Both the position numbers and the translations under genes were made by a program. The notes under the pieces are model-generated. The model was not told where the DNA came from. It was given only the letters and a program-made list of their open reading frames with translations, and searched no databases. Below are positions 26,851 through 36,189 of a DNA stretch of 64,000 nucleotides, one piece after another; positions within the stretch are counted from its first letter, which is position 1, and each line of letters begins with the position of its first letter. Source of the stretch: Roseovarius sp. MMSF_3359 (GTDB lineage: Bacteria; Pseudomonadota; Alphaproteobacteria; Rhodobacterales; Rhodobacteraceae); contig NZ_JASHJC010000007.1 of the NCBI RefSeq assembly GCF_030733385.1, positions 62,001-126,000 of the forward strand, in the 5' to 3' direction.

Positions 26851-26884
26851 AAACCCCCGTGGCGCCGAGGCATCACGGGGGTTT
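26851..26884. terminator. Bidirectional intrinsic terminator between the small peptide gene and cysE
   Basis: Perfect 11-bp inverted repeat AAACCCCCGTG / CACGGGGGTTT with a 12-nt loop, flanked by A-runs on the left and T on the right. It serves the rightward small gene and the leftward cysE transcript, which converge here. Confidence 0.88.
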
Positions 26885-26906
26885 GGAATAAACTACCAGG
26901 GCTATC

Positions 26907-27740
26907 TCAGGCCAGATCTTCCGGGCACGGGGCCGATTGCAAAAGCTGATCCATGGTCAGCGATGGCTGATCGCAACCCGCCTCGCCCACGACCTTCGCG
27001 GGAATGCCCGCCACGGTCTTGCACGGCGGCACTTCCTGCAACACGACCGACCCGGCGGCCACGCGGCTGCAATTGCCCACGCGGATATTGCCCAGCACCT
27101 TCGCGCCCGCACCGATCAGGACACCGTCGCCAATCTTGGGATGGCGGTCTTCCTCTTCCTTGCCGGTCCCGCCGAGCGTGACGGAATGCAGCATCGACAC
27201 GTTATCGCCAACCACCGCGGTCTCACCAATCACTATGGAATGGGCGTGGTCGATCATGATCCCCTTGCCGATCCGGGCCGCGGGGTGGATATCCACGCCG
27301 AACACTTCGGAGGCCCGCATCTGGAAGAACCGCGCCAGATCCTTGCGCCCCTGGTTCCAAAGCCAATGGGCCACGCGGTAAGCCTGCACCGCCTGGAAGC
27401 CCTTGAAGTAGAGCATCGGCAGGATGAAACGGTCGCAGGCCGGGTCGCGATCGTTGACCGCAACGATATCGGCACGTGACGACAGCGCGATTTCCGGGTC
27501 TTTCGACATCGCCTCGTCGCAGATTTCACGCAGGATCTGCTCGGACATCTCGGTCGAGGCAAGTTTCAGCGAAATCCGGTACGACAGGGCCGATTCGATG
27601 GATTTGTGGTGCAGAATGCTCGAATGCACCAACCCGCCCAGAAGCGGCTCGCATTCGATCGCCTCCTGCGCCTCGGTGATGATCCGCGCCCAAACCGGGT
27701 CGAGCGACGTCAGTTTTGCATGTGTTTCAACCATATGCAT
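26907..27740 (-). CDS. cysE: Serine O-acetyltransferase
   Basis: First step of cysteine synthesis: serine + acetyl-CoA to O-acetylserine. 277 residues: the N-terminal helical domain (to about 140), then a left-handed hexapeptide beta-helix (DIHPAARIGKGIMIDHAHSI, VIGETAVVGDNVSM, GAGAKVLGNIRVG). The active-site His lies in IDHAHS. A short C-terminal tail would carry the cysteine feedback/OASS-binding end. The start may be the second ATG (MVETHAK, 27734). In Rhodobacteraceae cysE is often found beside the GTA cluster, as here. Confidence 0.95.
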   Translation of the reverse strand: MHMVETHAKLTSLDPVWARIITEAQEAIECEPLLGGLVHSSILHHKSIESALSYRISLKLASTEMSEQILREICDEAMSKDPEIALSSRADIVAVNDRDPACDRFILPMLYFKGFQAVQAYRVAHWLWNQGRKDLARFFQMRASEVFGVDIHPAARIGKGIMIDHAHSIVIGETAVVGDNVSMLHSVTLGGTGKEEEDRHPKIGDGVLIGAGAKVLGNIRVGNCSRVAAGSVVLQEVPPCKTVAGIPAKVVGEAGCDQPSLTMDQLLQSAPCPEDLA

Positions 27741-27818
27741 GCTCCTTCAGCAGGCCTTGACTATACCAGATAGGCACTGATGGTAAAATGCAAAGCTGTG
27801 ATTTCGGAGATAACAAAA

Positions 27819-28157
27819 ATGAATGAGACAACGCAGGCGCATTTCCGCGATCTGATCCGTGCCCGTCTCGCCGAGATTGCACAGGAGGATGCCCTGGGCG
27901 CGGCCGGGCAGGCCACGGTCGAGCTGGACCAGCAATCCGTCGGTCGTCTCAGCCGCATGGACGCCCTGCAGAACCAGGCGATGGCAAAGGCGCAGGCCGG
28001 CCGCCGCCAGGTCGAAAAGACCCGGTTGTCGGCGGCTCTTGGCCGTATGGAAGAGGGTGAATTCGGATATTGCGAAGATTGCGGCGACGAGATCGCCAAG
28101 GCCCGCCTGGAGCTTGATCCCGCTGCCGCCAAATGTATCGGTTGTGCCCGGGGATAG
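27819..28157 (+). CDS. DksA/TraR-type C4 zinc-finger protein
   Basis: 112 residues. The N-terminal half is a coiled coil and the C-terminus a four-Cys finger at Cys85, 88, 106 and 109 (C-x2-C-x17-C-x2-C). Shorter than DksA (about 150) and without its DxxDxA tip in obvious form, so it is a DksA-like/TraR-like regulator that may act on RNA polymerase. ATG at 27819 after GGAG. It converges on gp15 of the GTA cluster with only 3 bp between the stop codons. Confidence 0.85.
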   Translation: MNETTQAHFRDLIRARLAEIAQEDALGAAGQATVELDQQSVGRLSRMDALQNQAMAKAQAGRRQVEKTRLSAALGRMEEGEFGYCEDCGDEIAKARLELDPAAAKCIGCARG

Positions 28158-28160
28158 GGC

Positions 28161-31100
28161 TCAGCCCCCCTGCGCCAGCGTGGCGAACCGCCCGGCCCCA
28201 TAGCTGGCCGAGACCTGCGCGACCTCGACGGTGAACGCGCCGCTCACCCCGTCCGCGGCCCGGTCCGTGGCCGTGTAGGTCCAGCTTGGCACATCCGGCA
28301 TCTCTTCACGCAGCACGTTGGCCCCCTGCATGACCCGCACCAGATAGCGTTCGCTTTCCTCGCCCAACGGCACCTCGGGCGTGTCCCACCGATCGCCGCC
28401 GACACGGGTCCGGCGGATCCAGTCATACCTCAGGTCGCCCCCCGGCAGCGGTGTCGCCCGCAGGTGCACCGGGCTATAGGGCCGCAGCCCGACCCCGGTG
28501 AAGGACAACTCACCATGCTGATAGGCCGGATCATCGAGCGGTCGGTCCGCAGGCCCCACGCGATAGTGACGCGGCAGGCCCCGCTTGGCTTCGGCCAGAG
28601 ACAGTTGAATGGCCGATCCATCCAGACGCACCACGTAAGACCCCGCCGGCCAGGCATCGGGCCGAATGAACTCGGTGCCAAGTTGCCCCCGGAGCCGGTG
28701 GCGCAGCACATAGGTATCTTCGGCAATCAACTCGGCATCGCGGAACTGGAACACTTCCCAACCGTCGGGCGTCCCGTCTCCGATGGCACAAAGATTGGCC
28801 CCGGCAAGGAAGGCATCGTCGACGACGCTTTCCATCGCGCCAAACCGCATCTTCACGACCAGTCCCGGCCCCTTGTCCACCAGACCGGCACAGCAAGGCG
28901 CCAGATCCGATTCGGTGATGCCAATCGGCGCCCGCGCCGTCACGATCTGATTGAGTTGATAATCCGCGTCGATATCTGAGGAATAGACCGCCCCCGCACC
29001 GGGCCAAGGATCGGCCATCATCGCCACATGGGGAGCGTGCGGCACTTCCTCACCGGTCAGAAGCGGCAGATCGAGGAAAAGCGGCGTCACCGGCACCGGC
29101 GGCGTGAACGCACGGACCGCTGGCACGACGTCTTCGATCTCGATCGGGCGATAGCTTTCCGGCTCGATGCGCACACCCTCGACCCGTTGGGCATTGCCCA
29201 TCTGCTCCACCCGGTCCACGCGAAAGAGCCCGCCCCCATCAGCGGGGTCCAGCTTGACCACATCCCCCGCACCAAGGTCCATGCGCGACGGCGGCAGGGT
29301 CAGCCGCACGGTATCCGTGGACACCCGCGCCTCCGCAAGCCAGCGTTCGACGGTCTGGCGCCCTTCGGCGCGGGTCAAGCAGACGGGCATCTCCGACTGC
29401 GAAATGCCCTTGGTGTCCTCATCCGGCAGCACGGCCTCCTCGGAGAGCACCTCGAAATGACTGTCCGCACCGACAAACCGCAGGCGCACACGCCCCGGCA
29501 GCTCGGCGACACCGCCCCGTGCGGCCTCGATCACACCGTCGTTTTCCGGATCACGCACCAACTGATCGCGCACCAGCGTGGCGTTTGCCTTGCCGTCACG
29601 CAATCGGCAATGCAGCTTCCCGCCCCGCTCCACCGCGTCGAACCCGGCACAGAGCATCAGCGGCTGCAACGCGCCGCGGGCTTCGCCGGTCTGATCGACG
29701 CTGTACCCCCGCACAAGGCCGTGCAGCTTGGAGGTATCAAGGTGGCTCAACCCGCTTTTCTCGCAGATCTCCTCGACAACCGACGCCAGCGTTCGCGACG
29801 ACATCCGCCCGTTGAGCCAATGTCCCCGGCCGTAATTCTCGCCATCTGACCACAGCTTTCGGTTGTTGGGGAAATAGGGGAACGGCCGCGTGTCCCAGGC
29901 CCAGGCATAAGCGTGATCCATATCCAACATCGGCGCGCCGTATTCGGCCGATACCGGGTTGTTTGCCGGGTCGTTCCAATAGCCGATCATTGCCCGCAAG
30001 TACTGCAATTGCATCAATTCATCCCGCCGCCCGGTCGAGAATTTCGGCAGGCTTGATTCCGATGACTTGGCGTCGAGGAACTTGTTGGGCTGGTTCGCGC
30101 CCTTATCGACCGACGCGCAACCAAACTCGGTAAAGCGGACGGGTTTCGATTGCGGCACCCACGGGCTAGGCGTGGCCTGCCTTACGCCGCCCACGCGGTC
30201 ATGATGCGGGTTCGACCACCAGTTCCGGATGTCCTTGTAGCGCCAGATCCATGGCTCGTTATGGGTGCCATCGGTGATCGGCGTCCTGACCTGGTCCTTC
30301 TCGTCCTCGGGCGAGGCATAGTACCAATCATAGCCCTCCCCACCTTCGATGTTGGATTGCAAATAGCCCAGGTCATAGATCGATTCCCACGCGGCATCCG
30401 CATGATCCGGCCCCTCGCGCCAATCGGAAAGGGGCATGTAATTGTCGATGCCGATGAAATCGATGTTGCTGTCAGCCCAAAGCGGATCGAGGTGAAAGAA
30501 GCGGTCGCCCGTGCCATCATTGGGCTGATACCCGAAATACTCGGACCAATCCGCCGCATAACCGATCTTGACCGACGGCCCTAGGAGCGCGCGAACCTCC
30601 GCGGCGAGGTCAATAAGTTCGTCCACAGCAGGAAAGCTGTTATTCGCGCCCCGGATCTGCGTCAGCGCCCGCATCTCCGACCCGATGCAGAAGCTCTCGA
30701 CGCCCCCCGCGGCCTTGCACAACGCCGCCTGATGGAGAATGAAACGACGATATCCCCATTCGCTGGGGCCGCTGTAATTCACCGGGCTGATCTGCACGGG
30801 ACCGGCAAAACCCAGGAACCCCTGCGCGCCACCGACGGTTGGGGGCAGCACGTTGTTCGGGTTGATCTGAAAATGGCTCGCGCGGGCATTGCCAAAGAAC
30901 GCCGATACTTCGGCGGCGGCAGCGGCGGTGCCATCGGTGCTGCCCGCCTGGCCCGGGGCCTTGGTGGTGGTGATCCGGCCCCGCCACGGCACTTCGGGCT
31001 GATCCGCTGCATCGCTGTAGGGGTCCGGCAGGCCATTGCCCGGCAACTGCTCCATCAGGATGAACGGATAATACATCACGTCGTTGCCCTGCTGGCGCAG

Positions 31101-32174
31101 CCGTCGGATCGCTTCGACCACCGAGGCATCAGCGGGCGTCCCGCCAAAGAGCTTCTTGTTGTTGGCATCCCGCACCACCCGGGGCGCGGTTGTCCGGGTC
31201 AATCCTGCGACTTGCCAGGGCATGTTCGTGGAATCGAATGCCGCCTGCTCGACCTTGGGGCGGATGCGGCAGGTATCACACCGCAAATCATCGCCGAACC
31301 AGCTGACGATGAGCGACATCGACCTGCAATTGGGCAGTTCGGCATAGAGATTGCCGAGAGAGGCATTGAAATCGGGGCGCCCCGCCCGCGTGTTGATGTT
31401 TGCCACCTGCCCGGAACCGGGGCCGTAATTCATCACCACGCGCGACGTGGCGAGCGCGTATTCACCGCTCCCGGGCAGCAAGGCCACCCCCTTGAGTGCA
31501 TGGGGCGGATCAAGGTCCGCCCCCGGCTGACCTTCCTGCGACGGGCGGCTGACCTCGAAATTGAGCTGCGGCACGCGGTTGCCAAACCGACCCAGATCCA
31601 GGTCCTCGATCACCACATAGGCGGTGCCACGATAGGCCGGCACCTTCCCTGCCCCCTCGATCGCTTCCATCTTCGGGTCGGGCAGCTGATCCCGGGTTCC
31701 CTTGTAGATTCGCATGTTGAGGCTGGAGCGATGGATTTCGCGGCCATCGGCCCAGACCCGACCAATGTCCGAGATCACCCCTTCGCAAAGGGCCACCGCG
31801 ATGCTGACTGAATAACTGTATTCGCGGGTCTCGGGCGTCGGTGGTTTGGGCGCGCTGCCCTTGCCGCCGCTGCTGCCCGGGGTGATGGTGACATCTTCCT
31901 TGAACTCAGTGGCCCAGATCACCTGCCCCGAAACACGCATACGTCCATAGATCTGCGCAATCGCATCGCCCTCGCCCGCGCCCGAGAGGCGCAACCGGCT
32001 GACCTTGCCGGATTCGACCGCTTCAGATCCTTCGCCCAGAAGCCGCTGGTCGATCGACCGCCCGATCACCGCGCCCGCAAACCGCCCGATCACCGCCGTC
32101 GACAGGCCGAGGACCGACCCCCCGATGGAACTGCCAAGCGCCGATCCTGCTGCCGAAAGAAGAATTGTCGCCAT
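28161..32174 (-). CDS. GTA gp15, megatron/host-specificity tail protein
   Basis: Last structural gene of the gene transfer agent. 1337 residues. An N-terminal small hydrophobic Gly/Ala-rich region is followed by the phage-tail-associated domain, a glycoside-hydrolase-like TIM barrel (WSEYFGYQPNDGTGDRFFHL, NIDFIGIDNYMPLSD, RFTEFGCASVDKG) and a C-terminal beta-rich receptor-binding part. In RcGTA this protein forms the baseplate tip that contacts the recipient and crosses the periplasm. ATG at 32172-32174 overlaps the gp14 stop by 1 nt (TAATG). Confidence 0.93.
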   Translation of the reverse strand: MATILLSAAGSALGSSIGGSVLGLSTAVIGRFAGAVIGRSIDQRLLGEGSEAVESGKVSRLRLSGAGEGDAIAQIYGRMRVSGQVIWATEFKEDVTITPGSSGGKGSAPKPPTPETREYSYSVSIAVALCEGVISDIGRVWADGREIHRSSLNMRIYKGTRDQLPDPKMEAIEGAGKVPAYRGTAYVVIEDLDLGRFGNRVPQLNFEVSRPSQEGQPGADLDPPHALKGVALLPGSGEYALATSRVVMNYGPGSGQVANINTRAGRPDFNASLGNLYAELPNCRSMSLIVSWFGDDLRCDTCRIRPKVEQAAFDSTNMPWQVAGLTRTTAPRVVRDANNKKLFGGTPADASVVEAIRRLRQQGNDVMYYPFILMEQLPGNGLPDPYSDAADQPEVPWRGRITTTKAPGQAGSTDGTAAAAAEVSAFFGNARASHFQINPNNVLPPTVGGAQGFLGFAGPVQISPVNYSGPSEWGYRRFILHQAALCKAAGGVESFCIGSEMRALTQIRGANNSFPAVDELIDLAAEVRALLGPSVKIGYAADWSEYFGYQPNDGTGDRFFHLDPLWADSNIDFIGIDNYMPLSDWREGPDHADAAWESIYDLGYLQSNIEGGEGYDWYYASPEDEKDQVRTPITDGTHNEPWIWRYKDIRNWWSNPHHDRVGGVRQATPSPWVPQSKPVRFTEFGCASVDKGANQPNKFLDAKSSESSLPKFSTGRRDELMQLQYLRAMIGYWNDPANNPVSAEYGAPMLDMDHAYAWAWDTRPFPYFPNNRKLWSDGENYGRGHWLNGRMSSRTLASVVEEICEKSGLSHLDTSKLHGLVRGYSVDQTGEARGALQPLMLCAGFDAVERGGKLHCRLRDGKANATLVRDQLVRDPENDGVIEAARGGVAELPGRVRLRFVGADSHFEVLSEEAVLPDEDTKGISQSEMPVCLTRAEGRQTVERWLAEARVSTDTVRLTLPPSRMDLGAGDVVKLDPADGGGLFRVDRVEQMGNAQRVEGVRIEPESYRPIEIEDVVPAVRAFTPPVPVTPLFLDLPLLTGEEVPHAPHVAMMADPWPGAGAVYSSDIDADYQLNQIVTARAPIGITESDLAPCCAGLVDKGPGLVVKMRFGAMESVVDDAFLAGANLCAIGDGTPDGWEVFQFRDAELIAEDTYVLRHRLRGQLGTEFIRPDAWPAGSYVVRLDGSAIQLSLAEAKRGLPRHYRVGPADRPLDDPAYQHGELSFTGVGLRPYSPVHLRATPLPGGDLRYDWIRRTRVGGDRWDTPEVPLGEESERYLVRVMQGANVLREEMPDVPSWTYTATDRAADGVSGAFTVEVAQVSASYGAGRFATLAQGG

Positions 32175-32620
32175 TACTTGATCTCCTCGGGAAATGTGAA
32201 CCGAGCCACGATGCGCCGCCGCCAAGGTGCGCTCAGCGCGCTCTCAACGACCGCGTGGCCGGAATAGGCATGGATGAATGTCGCGGCCTGTCCGATCTCG
32301 CCCGCCACGCCCAGATGCTTAGCAACGGACCCTTCACGCATGCGAAACAGAAGCACGTCGCCCGGCGCCTCATCCTCCAGATCCTTTGCGATCAGGTGTC
32401 GCTCGGCGGCTTGCCACAGCGTCTCAATGCGCGCAGGTTCAGACCAATCCTTGGAATAGGCCGGCGCCTGTTCCGGTTCGGCCCCCAAGATCTCGCGCCA
32501 GACCCCCCGCAGAAGTCCCAGGCAATCGGTCCCCGCGTCCTTGCAGGACGCCTGATGGCGGTAAGGCGTCCCAATCCACGCCCTTGCCGACGCCACAACC
32601 CTGTCTCCGATGGCACTCAT
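32174..32620 (-). CDS. GTA gp14, NlpC/P60-type peptidase
   Basis: 148-residue cell-wall peptidase of the tail tip, thought to open the recipient's peptidoglycan during DNA delivery. The catalytic Cys33 is in TDCLGL, with His102 (AKHLGV) as the probable second residue and His117 nearby. ATG at 32618-32620 overlaps the gp13 stop (TGATG). The product is compact: it starts right at the peptidase fold. Confidence 0.92.
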   Translation of the reverse strand: MSAIGDRVVASARAWIGTPYRHQASCKDAGTDCLGLLRGVWREILGAEPEQAPAYSKDWSEPARIETLWQAAERHLIAKDLEDEAPGDVLLFRMREGSVAKHLGVAGEIGQAATFIHAYSGHAVVESALSAPWRRRIVARFTFPEEIK

Positions 32621-33507
32621 CAGCGACGGCTCCGGCCCGACAGGTTCCCGGTCTTGCGGGGTGTCGCGATGGTCCAATCATCCTCGGGGATATCTGGAAA
32701 GCCCTGAAAATTCAGAAGGTTGTTGAACTTGACGCGACAGGTTTCCATTCGTTTGTCGCACCCGGCTTCGAGGCGCAGCTGATTGCCCGGCACCACATCG
32801 GCACGCAGCGGTTGCCAGAGTTCGATAACCCTCTCGCCCTCTTCAATCGCATCCCGCTTGATGAGGCCAATCAAACCCTGCGCCGCCCCGTCGAGCATGG
32901 TCATCCGGCCGTGTTTGAACCACCCCTCGGGGATGCCCGGCAGCGTGGTAAAGCGAAAGACCTGGCGGTTTTCGACCTGTTCGACCACGCGCAACTCGAA
33001 AAATCCGGCGGTTCCGAGGGCGAACTGGCACGTGCCATCGCCCAGCACCGCACCGCAGGGCGCCTGATAGACATTCCCGACTGGCGTGTTGAGCGCCTCG
33101 GTCAACCCGCGCAGCTCCGCCTCGAAAGAGCCGTCCTTGCGACGCAACTCCCCGATGGAGCCGCGGAACTGCATCTGCCGCTCCTCGACATTTTCCCAAT
33201 TGACGATCCAGGCGCGCACCTCCGCACCATCGAACCGACCCGCTTCGATATCCTCTTCGCGGATCGACATGCTGCTGAGTGCGCCCATCGCCTCGGTATT
33301 GTCCACCGAGAGGCCCGTGGTCTGTTGCAACGCGACGGCGCTCAGACCGGAATCCGCGCTGAAATCAATGCCCTCAAAGCTGAGCGGCCCGTCATGATCG
33401 GTGAACCCCAACACAACGCCGTCGCGCCGGGTCAAGGCCCAGCAATGGCAGGTGGTGGTCACACCAGTCTCCAGATGCGCCTTCAGGCCGGGATGCAGAT
33501 CGCTCAT
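32620..33507 (-). CDS. GTA gp13, tail hub protein (DUF2163 / BR0599 family)
   Basis: 295 residues of the DUF2163 N-terminal plus BR0599 C-terminal architecture; RcGTA gp13 is the tail hub. Typical features are the N-terminal LETGVTTTCHCWALTRRDG, GFTDHDGPL, and the late cysteines (PCGAVLGDGTCQF, GCDKRMETC) of the C-terminal domain, which in RcGTA bind an iron-sulphur cluster. Overlaps gp12 by 4 bp (ATGA) and gp14 by 1 nt, so translation is coupled along the tail genes. Confidence 0.92.
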   Translation of the reverse strand: MSDLHPGLKAHLETGVTTTCHCWALTRRDGVVLGFTDHDGPLSFEGIDFSADSGLSAVALQQTTGLSVDNTEAMGALSSMSIREEDIEAGRFDGAEVRAWIVNWENVEERQMQFRGSIGELRRKDGSFEAELRGLTEALNTPVGNVYQAPCGAVLGDGTCQFALGTAGFFELRVVEQVENRQVFRFTTLPGIPEGWFKHGRMTMLDGAAQGLIGLIKRDAIEEGERVIELWQPLRADVVPGNQLRLEAGCDKRMETCRVKFNNLLNFQGFPDIPEDDWTIATPRKTGNLSGRSRR

Positions 33508-34136
33508 ACCCGCACCTCGATCACCGGCACATCCGGCGCCTCACCGGCCTGGAAACTGGCCATGCTGATATTGATCCTGTCGGTGTCGAACCGCACCGGC
33601 ACATCGAACTCGAACCCCGCGGTCACGCTCTGGCCATTGCCCGGTGGCGTCACGAAGGTCACGACCCCGGTTGTCACATCAACGGTGAAATCCGTGCCAT
33701 CCTGCTGCGGCACCCCGTCGAGCCCGACAAGAACCGTTCCCGCGACCGGTTTTGCGATCGGCCGTGAATAGGTATGGCCGCCGGATTCGTAAAGCCGCGT
33801 CAATTGGAAATCGGTCTGGCTGCCATCGCCGGTGCCGATCACCACATCGTCGAAGAGAGGACCCGCCGACGCATTGCAGGATTTGTAATCCGCCCAGTCT
33901 TTCCAGCGGAACCCGTACATCTGCCCGCGCCTTGCCTCGAAAAAGGCGATCAGGGCTTCGACATCGTCAAGGTTCCGCATCGCCATCCCCGCGTCATAGC
34001 GGCGGCGCGAATGCGCCCAGGGCGTGTTGCGCTCCTCGAACCCGTTGGCCAGCGCCACCACATCGGTGTGCCGCACCGGGCCGCCCACGGAGCCAAAGCT
34101 CAGGTTCGCCGGAAAGCGTATCTCGTGAAAATCCAT
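33504..34136 (-). CDS. GTA gp12, distal tail protein (DUF2460)
   Basis: 210 residues of the DUF2460/TIGR02217 family; the distal tail ring in RcGTA that connects tube and baseplate. The N-terminal FHEIRFPANLSFGSVGGP and FFEARRGQMYGFRWKDWADY are characteristic, followed by a beta-rich C-terminal half. 19 bp separate it from gp11. Confidence 0.92.
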   Translation of the reverse strand: MDFHEIRFPANLSFGSVGGPVRHTDVVALANGFEERNTPWAHSRRRYDAGMAMRNLDDVEALIAFFEARRGQMYGFRWKDWADYKSCNASAGPLFDDVVIGTGDGSQTDFQLTRLYESGGHTYSRPIAKPVAGTVLVGLDGVPQQDGTDFTVDVTTGVVTFVTPPGNGQSVTAGFEFDVPVRFDTDRINISMASFQAGEAPDVPVIEVRV

Positions 34137-34155
34137 CGCTTATCTCCCCTTGGTC

Positions 34156-34815
34156 CTAGCGATTGCGTTTGCCGTTACCGATCACGCGGCCCATCTGCGC
34201 CGCGATCTGCGCCTGGCTGCGGCGGAAACCCTGCACATCGGGCGTCTGGATGTTCATCACCACGCTGACATTGCCACCGCCCCCGCCGCGCACGCCCAGC
34301 TTGCCATCGGCCCCACGGCTAAGCGGCATGATCGCTTCGGGACCCGCCTCGCCCATCAACCCGGTGCCGCCCCGCATCGGAAAGGTCACGGGACCGTCAA
34401 CGATGCCACCGCTGGCAAAGGGCTGCACCCGGCCTTGCGAAAAGCTCGCACCATTGGCAAAGGGGAAGAGCCCGCCCATCAGGTTGTTGACCCCACCCGA
34501 GAGCAACCCGCCCACATGATCCGCCACCGGACGCACCGCGGAATTGAACGCGGTATCGACCATCGTCGTGGCTAGGCTGCGCAGGCTGTCAGAGAGGCTG
34601 TCACCGTCCAGAACCGCGCCCTTTATCGCCCCGCGCAGACCGCGGCTAATCCCCCGGTCGAGCGCCAGCACATCCTGTCCCGCACTGGAGAAAGTGCTCT
34701 TTACCCTTTCCAGTTCCGAGTTGAAGGCCGAGGCCATACTGCTGGCCTGCCCCAGGGATTGATCAAGTTGGTCGATCTGCTCGTCCAGCTCTTCCATTCG
34801 GTCCAAATCACCCAT
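34156..34815 (-). CDS. GTA gp11, tail tape-measure protein
   Basis: 219 residues, short as expected for the short GTA tail. The N-terminus (MEELDEQIDQLDQSLG) is a coiled coil; the middle contains hydrophobic/Gly-rich SGGVNNLMGGLFPFANG; the C-terminal part has FASGGIVDGPVTFPM and GEAGPEAIMPLSRG, the lambda-like tape-measure signature. Start overlaps gp10.1 by 8 bp. Confidence 0.92.
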   Translation of the reverse strand: MGDLDRMEELDEQIDQLDQSLGQASSMASAFNSELERVKSTFSSAGQDVLALDRGISRGLRGAIKGAVLDGDSLSDSLRSLATTMVDTAFNSAVRPVADHVGGLLSGGVNNLMGGLFPFANGASFSQGRVQPFASGGIVDGPVTFPMRGGTGLMGEAGPEAIMPLSRGADGKLGVRGGGGGNVSVVMNIQTPDVQGFRRSQAQIAAQMGRVIGNGKRNR

Positions 34816-35014
34816 CGTCCATCACTCCATTCTTGTCCGGATAGGCGCGCAAAAGCTCATCGAGCCGCTCGCGCGCCAAAGGCGCGGCACCACCACCGTC
34901 ACGCCCCAACATCAGGCTCAGCTCGGCTGGCGTCAGCGTCCAGAATTCCGCGGGTCGCAGGCCCAGCCCGCGCACCCCCGCCTCCATCAACGCAGGCCAG
35001 TCCACGCCACTCAT
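34808..35014 (-). CDS. GTA gp10.1, tail assembly chaperone-like protein
   Basis: 68 residues starting MSGVDWPALMEAGVRGLGL and containing FWTLTPAELSLMLG, the conserved core of the small phage tail assembly chaperone family (rcc01693-like). The ATG overlaps the gp10 stop as ATGA, so translation is coupled to gp10. Such pairs resemble the G/GT chaperones of phage tails but without an obvious slippery site here. Confidence 0.85.
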   Translation of the reverse strand: MSGVDWPALMEAGVRGLGLRPAEFWTLTPAELSLMLGRDGGGAAPLARERLDELLRAYPDKNGVMDDG

Positions 35015-35331
35015 GACCGCTCGGGCAGCGCAAAAGCCCGCGCCAGAAGCTCCGCCGCCGCCTTCGCCGCGCCCATCGGCCCGCCTTCGATCTCTGCCGA
35101 GATCAGGTCGGCCGGTCGCCCTTGCCACCCGCCCCCGCGCAGTCCCGCCACGATCAGCGCCAGCACGTCACGGGTGGAAAAGGCCCCGCCTTCGAACCGC
35201 TCGACCATTTCGACCAATGTCCCGGTCTCCAGACCCGCCTCAAGCTCGGCCAACGCCCCCAGCGTGAGCTTGAGCACCTGCCGTTCGCCATCAATGACCA
35301 GCGCCACCTCACCTGCCCAGGGGTTCGCCAT
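35011..35331 (-). CDS. GTA gp10 (tail assembly protein)
   Basis: 106 residues beginning with a beta-hairpin (EVALVIDGERQVLKLTLGAL) followed by helices with LAELEAGLE and DVLALIVAGLRGGG, the gp10 pattern of GTA clusters. It lies 3 bp after the major tail protein gene and overlaps gp10.1. Predicted role: chaperoning of the tape measure during tail assembly. Confidence 0.88.
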   Translation of the reverse strand: MANPWAGEVALVIDGERQVLKLTLGALAELEAGLETGTLVEMVERFEGGAFSTRDVLALIVAGLRGGGWQGRPADLISAEIEGGPMGAAKAAAELLARAFALPERS

Positions 35332-35334
35332 GGC

Positions 35335-35748
35335 TTATGCCGCCGTGAAAGTCAGCAGCCCCGCCGAGGCCAGCGACAGCTCATAGGTCGCCTCGCCATC
35401 ATGGCTCCCCGCATATTCGATGGCGGTCACCTGGAACGGTCCCTCAATGATGCCGAAATCGGGGATCACGACCTGAAACGCCGGGGTTTCACCGGCAAAA
35501 AAGATCTGCCGTGCGCGCTCGTCGCTGGCCTCGTCGCGGAAAATCCCCGAGCCGCTGATCGAGGCGGATTTGACACCTGCACCACCCAGCAACTCGCGCC
35601 AGCCACCAGCACTCTCAAGGCTGGTCACATCGACACTTTCCGCATTTAAGCTGATCCGCGTGGCGCGCAGCCCCGCCACCGTCTGAAAATCACCGCTGCC
35701 GGTCAGGTCGATCTTGACCAGCAGGTCCTTGCCATTTTGAACTGCCAT
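35335..35748 (-). CDS. GTA gp9, major tail tube protein
   Basis: 137 residues, beta-rich, forming the stacked rings of the tail tube. N-terminal MAVQNGKDLLVKIDL and the internal RISLNAESVDVTSLES are the typical phage major-tail-protein features (TP901-1 family). It has its own strong ribosome binding site (GGAGACGACA before ATG) rather than an overlapping start, consistent with high expression. Confidence 0.93.
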   Translation of the reverse strand: MAVQNGKDLLVKIDLTGSGDFQTVAGLRATRISLNAESVDVTSLESAGGWRELLGGAGVKSASISGSGIFRDEASDERARQIFFAGETPAFQVVIPDFGIIEGPFQVTAIEYAGSHDGEATYELSLASAGLLTFTAA

Positions 35749-35775
35749 GTTGTCGTCTCCGAAAGTTATGAAGTT

Positions 35776-36189
35776 TTAGGGGGTGTCATCCACGCGGGCG
35801 CGGAACGTCAGGTCGATCCGGCGCAGATTGCCGGTGCCTTCCCGGCGCGCCCGCGCCCGGTTGAAATACAGGCCCGCGAGGCGGCCCCGTGACAATGCCA
35901 GGTCGGCCCCCACAAGCGCGTCATTGATCGCCGCGGCCACCTGTTTCGCGGTGTAAAAGCCTTCGCTTTCCGTGATGATCGACACGGTGAAACGGTGCCA
36001 TGCGCCCCCGCCCGATTTGTCGGACCGGTCGCGTGCATCTTCGGGGCCAAGCGTCACGTAGGTCGCAGGCAAGGTTCCGGAGGGCAGCACATCATAGATT
36101 GCCCCGCTCACCAGTGCCGAGAGTGTCGTGTCGCCCGATAGTTTCTGAAAAACGGCATGCTGAAGCGCCGCAGCGGCTGCATAGCTCAT
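35776..36189 (-). CDS. GTA gp8, tail terminator protein (DUF3168)
   Basis: 137 residues of DUF3168, capping the tail tube at the head end. Conserved parts are the N-terminal ALQHAVFQKLSGD, GAIYDVLP and the YVTLGPEDARDRSD strand. The ATG overlaps the gp7 stop (ATGA). Conserved order gp6-gp7-gp8-gp9 is as in RcGTA. Confidence 0.9.
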   Translation of the reverse strand: MSYAAAAALQHAVFQKLSGDTTLSALVSGAIYDVLPSGTLPATYVTLGPEDARDRSDKSGGGAWHRFTVSIITESEGFYTAKQVAAAINDALVGADLALSRGRLAGLYFNRARARREGTGNLRRIDLTFRARVDDTP